Shown: piece after piece, positions 55,200 to 64,000 of the stretch | Numbering within the stretch: the stretch's first letter is position 1 | How the letters are laid out: every line of letters begins with the position of its first letter | Source: Leptobrachium leishanense | Lineage: Eukaryota; Chordata; Amphibia; Anura; Megophryidae | Assembly (NCBI GenBank): GCA_009667805.1 | Contig: CM019068.1 | Location: 2,215,218-2,279,217, forward strand | DNA: 64,000 bases | Direction of reading: 5' to 3' | Made by a program: the position numbers and the translations under genes | Notes under the pieces: model-generated | Databases searched by the model: none | Told to the model about the DNA's origin: nothing | Seen by the model: only the letters and a program-made list of their open reading frames with translations

Positions 55200-56640
55200 C
55201 AGAAGAAGACAAAGAGGTTGATTTTGGGAGCGCGGAGGCTGCGTCTGCCCATTAACGCTTACTAACAGGCGTGCCGAGACTTCAGTCAAAAGCAATACAT
55301 TTAAACTTAATGAAATCTCAATTTGCCCACGGAGGATTCTCTCTGCCTGACGTTCTCCCACGCTGGCGATAAGCGAGGTGCGCGGCCTCCCCATGTCATG
55401 AATGTGTCTGCGAGCGGCGAGCCGAGCCGCTGCTATTGTGCTGGAGACGGCATTACAGTCTTTAAGTTCCATCACACTTTGCCCCGAGCCAAACGGGTTC
55501 TGATCGCTGGCTCGCCTCCCTCTCTCATTATCATTCCCTCATTACCGATTCATTTTAACTGCACTTAACTGATAGTACGCGGAATAATAATGAAAAAACC
55601 CCTCGCGTGCGGCAAGATTTCATTTCACCATTTCCCTCCCAGAGGAAGCTGTGGAGCCGCCGCTTCCAGGAAGCCGTGCACGTCCACCCCGGTACCAGCC
55701 GGGTTAAGAGTAAACCCCTCGGGGACTTTCTGTATTTTTCACCCTGCACTTCCACAAATCGAAAAAATGTCCCCTCAGATAAACAAAACAAAAAAATTAG
55801 CGCCGCTCCTTCTCCCCCACCGCTGCGGCAGCCGCTCCCTCCCCCCACCGCCGCGGCAGCCGCTCCCTCCCCCCACCGCCGCGGCAGCCGCTCACGCTCG
55901 GCCAGGAAACTTTCTTGTGATTAAATGTGCCGGCAATTTGCGATGTTTTAAATGAGTTTATGAATTTGCATTTCAGATGTCCCTGAGACACGCGCTGTGA
56001 AACGCGCAGGACACGCCACGCTTTTTGAAGTTGATTAGCGTTTGATCCCAATCGGTCCTACCTGGGCAACTTCAAAGTTTTTTCCGTCGCGGCAGAAAAA
56101 GACCAATCGCACCTTGCAGCGCTGGGCAAGGGACTTAAAAGTGGTTTTGCTCATTATCGTATGCAAAGGAAACCTATATTTTAATATTCGTTTAATATGC
56201 TTCGTTAGCGTTTAATGACGGGGCTCGGCGAACGCTGGGAGCTGGATTCCAACGTTACACACATTTACAATATTTCATGCATTTCTCTCGCCATTTCCTC
56301 TCTCCGCCTTTGAAGCTCGCGCCTCTCGTCATCTGCCCGGACCGGCTTCGCGAGAATCTGATGTTTCGGGTTAGGAATTTCCCGGCCTCCTTGGGTGAGC
56401 GGCTTCTCAGCCTCTATTCACCGGACAAACCCATACATCTGCTAAATGAGCCTCCCAGAGGTCCCTGTACATTGAATCCAAGGAGGCCGATCATAAAGGC
56501 TGTGGCCGCGTGTCGCGGCCTCCAGGAGAATTTATACCTACTGTTATAGAACATAAATTAGTGAGCTGCGCCACACGGCATCAGGTGGAGCCGACGTTTC
56601 AGCCATGAATAAAAAAGCTTTACATGAGGAACTCCGCTCC
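55200..56640. other. Repeat-free block, candidate conserved non-coding element
   Basis: This is the longest stretch without repeats or transposon marks. It is rich in homeodomain-type TAAT/ATTA cores (tttaatgacgg, cattatcg, gtttaatatg), has an ATGCAAAG octamer-like site (about 56160) and a ccgccgcggcagccgctc triplet repeat (55803-55900). No open frame is convincing. The base composition and lack of decay resemble a vertebrate developmental enhancer region; that is inference only. Confidence 0.35.
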
Positions 56641-56814
56641 CTCCTTGAAAGACTGCAGTGGATATATATTAGGGATGCACCGATACCACTTTTTTAAGAC
56701 CGAGTACGAGTACCGATACTTTTGTTCAAGTACTCACCGATACCGAGTACCGATACTTTTATCTTATGTCATGTGACCGCTTTCCAATAAGAACAGACCT
56801 CCTATAAAGCCCCC

Positions 56815-57445
56815 AGGTCTCATGGATTTGCCCTCCAGCTCATGGATAATGCCTCCAGCTCATGGATATGCCCTCCAGCTCATGGATACTGCCCCCAGCT
56901 CATGGATTCTGCCCCCAGCTCATGGATACTGCCCCCCAGCTCATGGATTTGCCCCCCAGCTCATGGATATGCCCCCAGCTCATGGATATGCCCCCAGCTC
57001 ATGGATAATCCCAGCTCATGGATATTGCCCCAGCTCATGGATAATGCCCCCAGCTCATGGATAATGCCCCCAGCTCATGGATAATGCCCCCAGTTCATGG
57101 ATATGCCCCCAGCTCATGGAAATGCCCCAGCTCATGGATATGCCCCCAGCTCATGGAAATGCCCCAGCTCATGGATATGCCCCAGCTCATGGATATGCCC
57201 CAGCTCATGGATTTGCCCCCCAGCTCATGGAAATGCCACAGCACATGGAAATGCCCCAGCACATGGAAATGCCCCAGCTCATGGAAATGCCACAGCTCAT
57301 GGATATGTCCCAGCTCATGGATTTGCCCCCCAGCTCATGGAAATGCCACAGCACATGGAAATGCCCCAGCACATGGAAATGCCACAGCTCATGGAAATGC
57401 CCCAGCTCATGGAAATGCCCCCCAGCTCATGGATAATGCCCCCCC
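56815..57445 (+). repeat. Minisatellite locus 5 (in hAT-H)
   Basis: About 32 units of 18-21 bp (agctcatggatatgccccc). In the second half the unit changes to cagctcatggaaatgcc. A ~110-bp block (gatttgccccccagctcatg, then cacatggaaatgcc) is repeated at 57211 and 57319. Confidence 0.94.
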
Positions 57446-57467
57446 AGCTCACCTGGAGCTCTCCGCT

Positions 57468-57927
57468 CATACTTACCTTCCTTTAGCGACGCCGGGAAAG
57501 TCTTTGCGCGCGCGCTCCTTGGAAGGTCCCCAGCCGCGACCACGTGGGACCATGTGATCGCTGCTGGGGTCCTTTCAACAAGCGCACGCGCGGAAACTTT
57601 CCCGGCGTCGCTAAAGGAAGGTAAGTATGAGCGGAGACCAGCTGCAGGGCCTGTCCGAATGCTCTATCTGCATTCGGACAGGCCCTGCAGCTGCTCACTT
57701 TGTTTATACTTACCTTCCTTTAGCGACACCGGGAAAGTTTCTGCGCGTGCGCTCGTTGGAAGGACCCCAGCCGCGATCACATGGTCCCACGTGGTCGCGG
57801 CCGGGGACCTTCCAAGGAGCGCGCGCGCGCGAAGACTTTCCCGGCGTCGCTAAAGGAAGGTAAGTATAAACAAAGTGCAGTGAGCAGCTGCAGGGCCTGT
57901 CCGAATGCCGATAGAGCATTCGGACAG
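57468..57927. repeat. Two adjacent long palindromes in hAT-H
   Basis: Palindrome one (57468-57629) and two (about 57652-57927) share the arm ccttcctttagcgac.ccgggaaag. Each ends in catacttacc ... ggtaagtatg or tatacttacc ... ggtaagtata. The second has outer extensions (gcagctgcagggcctgtccg and its inverse), reaching arms of about 130 bp. Start is about 25 bases after the minisatellite. Confidence 0.93.
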
Positions 57928-58089
57928 CCGCCCCAGCCCCTCTGATACCGGCAAGCCGGCTCAATGCCGGCTTCCGGTATCAGAAAAAAATATAGGGGGT
58001 ACTGCACGAGTACCAAGTACTCCTGCAGTACCCGGTATCGGCACCGATATCGATACTAGTATCGGTATCGGTGCAACCCTAATATATAT

Positions 58090-58520
58090 ATATATATATT
58101 GCTCTTCCCTAGGCTTGATTTTCACCAGAAGCTCCTGCCCGTTATGCTTGGCAAAGGTGTAGTGCTGCCCTCCTGGGGCCAAATTACATTCCTAGCGGTA
58201 AAACAGGGGCACTGTGGAGGAAAAATTGCACCTGCATTGTTACCGCACGCGAAGCCCTAGGATGCGCGCAGCAGCGTTAAGCACAGCTGTGCGCATCCTC
58301 TCAATGGAGTCTATAGGACTCCATTGAGCCAGACACCGGTGATCACATGACCTGCCGGATCTCACCTCGCAAAATCCGGCCGGCCAGCGTAGTGATATGC
58401 AGGGGGAGACTGGGTAACTTTTCCCCCAGTCTTTCCCAGCTCCCGCCAAACTGAGGAGGCGGATAGAACTGCGGATAGGGCTTTGAAATGCAGCGCTGAT
58501 TAACACATTGCACTCCCCTA
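58090..58520. other. AT run, then a MITE-like stretch
   Basis: 58196-58520 contains small inverted pairs (aatggagtctataggactccatt, 58302-58324) and the motif cagcgctgattaacac also at 10729. Possible ends are ctagcggtaaaac and gcactcccctag. LINE-K starts right after at 58521. No gene. Confidence 0.4.
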
Positions 58521-58730
58521 GCAGTTCCCTCATCCTATAACCTCCGATCCAGGACCTGCACTTTACTTACAATACCACATACAAAAAGAAAGAGGCTCCA
58601 TCCTCATTTTCCTACAGAGCACCGCAATTATGGAATAACCTCCCAGACACCATCAAATCTTTCCACAGTCTAAAGTCACTTAAGAGCTCCCATACCGCAA
58701 TGCGGAATGCACCTGTAAACATGTAACACA
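58521..58730 (+). mobile_element. LINE-K fragment at the satellite edge
   Basis: Matches the LINE-K C-terminal codons (ccctcatcctataacctccg, tatggaataacctcccagac) up to gaatgcacctgtaaacatgt, where the 39-bp satellite takes over without a break. Confidence 0.88.
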
Positions 58731-61700
58731 GTGACTATATACAGAATGCACCTGTAAACATGTAACACAGTGACTATATACAGAATGCACCTGTAAACAT
58801 GTAACACAGTGACTATATACAGAATGCACCTGTAAACATGTAACAGTGACTATATACAGAATGCACCTGTAAACATGTAACACAGTGACTATATACAGAA
58901 TGCACCTGTAAACATGTAACATAGTGACTATATACAGAATGCACCTGTAAACATGTAACACAGTGACTATATACAGAATGCACCTGTAAACATGTGACGC
59001 AATGATTATATACAGAATGCACCTGTAAACATGTGACGCAATGACTATATACAGAATGCACCTGTAAACATGTAACATAATGACTATATACAGAATGCAC
59101 CTATAAACATGTAACACAGTGACTATATACAGAATGCACCTGTAAACATTTAACATAGTGACTATATACAGAACGCACCTGTAAACATGTAACATAGTGA
59201 CTATATACAGAATATGCCTGTAAACATGTAACATAGTGACTATATACAGAATATGCCTGTAAACATGTAACATTGTGACTATATACAGAATGCACCTGTA
59301 AACATGTAACATAGTGACTATATACAGAATGCACCTGTAAACATGTAACATAGTGACTATATACAGAATGAGCCTGTAAACATGTAACATAGAGACTATA
59401 TACAGAATGCACCTGTAAACATGTAACATAATGCCTAAATACAGAATGCACCTGTAAACATGTAACATAATGCCTAAATACAGAATGCGCCTGTAAACAT
59501 GTAACACAGTGACTATATACAGAATGCACCTGTAAACATGTAACACAGTGACTATATACAGAATGCACCTGTAAACATGTAACATAGTGACAATATACAA
59601 AATGCACCTGTAAACATGTAACACAGTAACTATATACAGAATGCACCTGTAGACAAGTAACATAGTGACTATATACATAATGCGCCTGTAAACATGTAAC
59701 AGTGACTATATACAGAATGCGCCTGTAAACATGTAACACAGTGACTATATACAGACTACACCTGTAAACATGTAACACAGTGACTATATACAGAATGTAG
59801 CTATAAACATGTAACACAGTAACTATACACAAAATGCACATGTAAATATGTAACATAGTGACTATATACAGAATGCGCCTGTAAACATGTAACAGTGACT
59901 ATATACAGAATGCGCCTGTAAACATGTAACACAGTGACTATATACAGAATACACCTGTAAACATGTAACACAGTGACTATATACAGAATGCACCTGTAAA
60001 CATGTAACATAGTGACTATATACAGAATGTGCCTGTAAACATGTAACACAGTGACTATATACAGAATGCACCTGTAAACATGTAACATAGTGACTATATA
60101 CAGAATACACCTGTAAACATGTAACACAGTGACTATATACAGAATGCACCTGTAAACATGTAACATAGTGACTATATACAGAATGTGCCTGTAAACATGT
60201 AACACAGTGACTATATACAGAATGCACCTGTAAACATGTAACATAGTGACTATATACAGAATGCGCCTGTAAACATGTAACGCAGTGACTATATACAGAA
60301 TGCGCCTGTAAACATGTAACAGTGACTATATACAGAGTGCACCTGTAAACATGTAACATAGTGACTATATACAGAATGCACCTGTAAACATGTAACACAG
60401 TGACTATATACAGAATGCACCTGCAAACATGTAACACAGTGACTATATACAGAATGCACCTGTAAACATGTAACACAGTGACTATATACAGAATGCACCT
60501 GTAAACATGTAACACAGTAACTATATACGGAATGCACCTGTAAACATGTAACATAGTGACTATATACAGAATGCACCTGTAAACATGTAACACAGTGACT
60601 ATATACAGAATGCGCCTGTAAACATGTAACAGTGACTATATACAGAATGCACCTGTAAACATGTAACACAGTGACTATATACAGAATGCGCCTGTAAACA
60701 TGTAACACAGTGACTATATACAGAATGCACCTGTAAACATGTAACACAGTGACTATATACAGAATGCGCCTGTAAACATGTAACACAGTGACTATATACA
60801 GAATGCACCTGTAAACATGTAACACAGTGACTATATACAGAATGCACCTGTAAACATGTAACAGTGACTGTATACAGAATGCACCTGTAAACATGTAACA
60901 CAGTGACTATATACAGAATGCGCCTGTAAACATGTAACGCAGTGACTATATACAGAATGCGCCTGTAAACATGTAACACAGTGACTATATACAGAATGCA
61001 CCTGTAAACATGTAACGCAGTGACTATATACAGAATGCACCTGTAAACATGTAACACAGTGACTATATACAGAATGCGCCTGTAAACATGTAACACAGTG
61101 ACTATATACAGAATGCGCCTGTAAATATGTAACACAGTGACTATATACAGAATGCGCCTGTAAACATGTAACACAGTGACTATATACAGAATGCGCCTGT
61201 AAACATGTAACACAGTGACTATATACAGAATGCACCTGTAAACATGTAACACAGTGACTATATACAGAATGCGCCTGTAAACATGTAACACAGTGACTAT
61301 ATACAGAATGCACCTGTAAACATGTAACACAGTGACTATATACAGAATGCGCCTGTAAACATGTAACACAGTGACTATATACAGAATGCGCCTGTAAACA
61401 TGTAACACAGTGACTATATACAGAATGCGCCTGTAAACATGTAACACAGTGACTATATACAGAATGCACCTGTAAACATGTAACACAGTGACTATATACA
61501 GAATGCACCTGTAAACATGTAACACAGTGACTATATACAGAATGCGCCTGTAAACATGTAACACAGTGACTATATACAGAATGCGCCTGTAAACATGTAA
61601 CACAGTGACTATATACAGAATGCGCCTGTAAACATGTAACACAGTGACTATATACAGAATGCACCTGTAAACATGTAACACAGTAACTATATACAGAATG

Positions 61701-61810
61701 CGCCTGTAAACATGTAACACAGTGACTATATACAGAATGCGCCTGTAAACATGTAACACAGTAACTATATACAGAATGCACCTGTAAACATGTAACACAG
61801 TGACTATATA
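58731..61810 (+). repeat. 39-bp satellite derived from the LINE-K 3' end
   Basis: About 79 tandem units (gaatgcacctgtaaacatgt, then aacacagtgactatataca). Variants: cgcctg for cacctg, acatag for acacag, and a 37-bp form lacking two bases (gtaacagtgac). The unit equals the LINE-K segment spanning its last codons (TECTCKHVT) and first 3' UTR bases. Minus-strand frames of up to 399 aa follow from the stop-free 39-bp unit. Confidence 0.95.
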
Positions 61811-62921
61811 CCTTTGACACGGTAGACCATGGCATCTTGTTAGAAAAACTTAAAAACTCTGGCATTGGTGATCGCACGCTAACCTGGTTTCAATCATATG
61901 TATCCGACCGATCACAATATGTGTCAATTTCTGGCAGCTCCTCCCTCCCGCTCCCAGTCACTTGCGGTGTACCCCAAGGCTCAATACTAGGCCCCCTGCT
62001 ATTCACAATATTCATAAATGATCTGCCCAATGTCTGCAAAGCCTCAACTGTACACATGTACGCAGACGACACTGTAATCTATACCAGCAAACCAACTCTC
62101 CAGCAGCTGGAGGCCGTGCTGCAAGAACAGTTCACAGAGGTAGAAAAGTGGATCAAAAACAACAAACTTTTTTTAAATACTGACAAAACTGTAACGATGC
62201 TCTTTGGAACAAAACCTAAACTACACAAATTGCAAAATCCCCATCTATGTGTTGGGACAATATCAAATGGCACGCTGACCACAGTCACTTCTCTCAAATA
62301 TCTAGGTATGTGGTTGGACCCTAATCTATCCTTTGGCCCTCACATCGAAAAACTCTCATCTAAACTTTACCCCAACTAGGTGCCCTGTACAGAAACAAAT
62401 CCTGCCTGAGTCCCGCGGTAAGAAAGCAGATTGTACAGCAAATGCTTATGCCGGCTATTGATTACGGAGATGTAGTGTATGCAGCCGCCCCGCAAACACA
62501 CCTTCATAAACTTACTACACTGTATAACTCATTCTGCCGCTTTGCGCTACAATGTAACTACATGACCCACCATTGTGACATGTTAAAACAGCTAAACTGG
62601 CCATCACTAGAATCCAGACGCACCCTTCACCTTTCCAGCCTGGTGTTTAAGAGCATCTCTGGGAAGCTGCCACCCTACCTGAATAGACTGCTTCCCCCAG
62701 CAGCTCCCTCATCCTATAACCTCCGATCCAGGACCAGCACCTTACTTACAATACCACAATACAAAAAGAAAATGGCTCGATCCTCATTTTCCTACAGAGC
62801 ACCACAATTATGGAATAACCTCCCAGACGCCATCAAATCTTCCACCAGTCTTAAGTCACTCAAAATTTCCCTGTTAACATACCTCAATACAGAATGCACC
62901 TGTAAACATGTAACATAATGA
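61811..62921 (+). pseudogene. LINE-K RT fragment, one-base frameshift
   Basis: The frame gives FDTVDHGILLEKLKNSGIG, then GVPQGSILGPLLFTIFINDL, the catalytic MYADDTVIY, KWIKNNKLFLNTDKT, and LGMWLDPNLSFGPHIEKL. At about 62373 one A is missing compared with copy 1 (ccccaactagg against ccccaaactagg), which shifts the frame. The rest (62442-62918) runs to TECTCKHVT and a stop. The endonuclease and start are absent. It belongs to the CR1/L2 group by RT motifs. Confidence 0.88.
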
Positions 62922-63110
62922 CTTTATTTCCTACATATTTATTTTCTGTTAATCTGTATATTTGTGTTGTTAATATCTTACATTGTATTACTTTGTATTT
63001 CTGTAAATGTAACACTTCAATGTACTTGAACCCAGGACATACTTGAAAACGAGAGAAATCTCAATGTATCCTTCCTGGTAAAATCCTTTATAAATAAATA
63101 AATAAATAAA
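61811..63110 (+). mobile_element. LINE-K copy 2, 3' 1.3 kb
   Basis: Begins abruptly at cctttgacacggtagaccat within the satellite and ends in an aaataaataaata tail at 63090-63112. It lacks the insertions found in copy 1. The same start occurs at 63737. Confidence 0.93.
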
Positions 63111-63112
63111 TA

Positions 63113-63736
63113 AATATACAGAATGCACCTGTAAACATGTAACAGTGACTATATACAGAATGCACCTGTAAACATGGAACAGTGACTGTATACAGAATGC
63201 ACCTGTAAACATGTAACACAGTGACTATATACAGAATGCACCTGTAAACATGTAACACAGTGACTATATACAGAATGTGCCTGTAAACATGTAACACAGT
63301 GACTATATACAGAATGCACCTGTAAACATGTAACACAGTGACTATATACAGAATGCGCCTGTAAACATGTAACACAGTGACTATATACAGAATGCGCCTG
63401 TAAACATGTAACACAGTGACTATATACAGAATGTGCCTGTAAACATGTAACACAGTAACTATATACAGAATGCACCTGTAAACATGTAACACAGTGACTA
63501 TATACAGAATGCACCTGTAAACATGTAACACAGTGACTATATACAGAATGCGCCTGTAAACATGTAACGCAGTGACTATATACAGAATGCGCCTGTAAAC
63601 ATGTAACAGTGACTATATACAGAGTGCACCTGTAAACATGTAACACAGTGACTATATACAGAATGCGCCTGTAAACATGTAACACAGTAACTATATACAG
63701 AATGCACCTGTAAACATGTAACACAGTGACTATATA
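63113..63736 (+). repeat. 39-bp satellite, second array
   Basis: About 16 units of the same satellite follow directly on the LINE-K tail. The last ~100 bases, including a gtaacta variant, are identical to those before 61811. Confidence 0.95.
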
Positions 63737-64000
63737 CCTTTGACACGGTAGACCATGGCATCTTGTTAGAAAAACTTAAAAACTCTGGCATTGGTGATCG
63801 CACGCTAACCTGGTTTCAATCATATGTATCCGACCGATCACAATATGTGTCAATTTCTGGCAGCTCCTCCCTCCCGCTCCCAGTCACTTGCGGTGTACCC
63901 CAAGGCTCAATACTCGGCCCCTGCTATTCACAATATCATAAATGATCTGCCCAACGTCTGCAAAGCCTCAACTGTACATATGTACGCAGACGACACTGTA
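63737..64000 (+). mobile_element. LINE-K copy 3, runs off the window
   Basis: Same start (cctttgacacggtagaccat) and nearly identical to 61811-62074, with single-base losses (cggcccctg, aatatcata) that break the frame. It continues beyond 64000. Confidence 0.92.

Larger units (their letters stand above)
56670..58081. mobile_element. hAT-H, non-autonomous, minisatellite plus palindromes
   Basis: Termini TAGGGATGCACCGATAC (left) and GTATCGGTGCAACCCTA (right) are inverted copies. Flanks are atatatat on both sides (56662-56669 and 58082-58089), 8/8, though in AT-repeat context. Arms are rich in accgata/tatcggt. It has no gene. Confidence 0.88.

Noticed and set aside
54864..55475. 203-aa minus-strand frame
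   Set aside because: No recognisable motif, no splice or promoter context; length is possible by chance in GC-balanced DNA.
58680..61877. Minus-strand frames of 243-399 aa (LHVYRCILYIVT repeats), resembling a membrane protein
   Set aside because: The 39-bp satellite is 13 codons without a stop; the hydrophobic look comes from the repeat itself.

Overview
The window looks like intergenic or intronic DNA from a vertebrate with a large, transposon-rich genome. An anuran amphibian is the best guess. The grounds are CR1 3' ends of the type at 2157-2570 and 5118, L2 with 'gttggcgctttataaat' tails, many hAT-type DNA transposons, a Penelope-like element, a Helitron and ERV relics. That taxonomic call is inference. 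I see no host protein-coding gene, tRNA, rRNA or CRISPR array. Nearly everything is mobile elements and the tandem repeats inside them.

Layout. (1) 0.9-8.7 kb is one minisatellite locus (unit related to 'ccatgtgagctggggcaatatat'). It is split by a solo LTR (983-1787), a LINE here called LINE-K (1819-4711, itself hit by a CR1 fragment and a TTAA-flanked MITE) and a CR1 (5118-8321). (2) From 9.6 kb runs an old retrovirus-like relic with gag/protease and RNase H pieces. Its RNase H region is split by an LTR (11949-37246, target duplication AAGAC). The LTR holds hAT-A (11956-32563, TSD ctgtgacg), which holds L2-A, which holds element B1, then hAT-C (TSD atccgaat), then hAT-D (TSD attaggga), then L2-B. 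This is eight nested layers. L2-A also took in hAT-E (21786-31487, TSD ctcataca), which holds a Penelope-like element (16-bp TSD), which holds a complete non-autonomous LTR retrotransposon (24842-29499). A nearly complete CR1 (32823-~37010) lies in the same outer LTR.

(3) 37.5-54.5 kb is another B element (B3). It contains hAT-G (37705-52801) with a recognisable but broken BED/hATC transposase. hAT-G in turn was hit by hAT-F (39887-43680), which is mostly a 21-bp minisatellite, and by B2, which carries a Helitron (47408-52344) filled with a 19-bp minisatellite and large palindromes. (4) 54.5-56.7 kb is the only stretch without recognised repeats. (5) 56670-58081 is hAT-H, again minisatellite plus palindromes. 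(6) 58.5-64 kb is a 39-bp satellite grown from the 3' end of LINE-K, with LINE-K copies embedded in a higher-order arrangement.

Most insertion boundaries rest on target-site duplications read directly from the sequence, and several are backed by paralogous empty sites within the window. The most unusual signal is a shared minisatellite core (ggatat..gccccagctc) found in five unrelated hosts. In at least three of them it sits directly beside long palindromes, two of which end in inverted splice-donor-like sequences.
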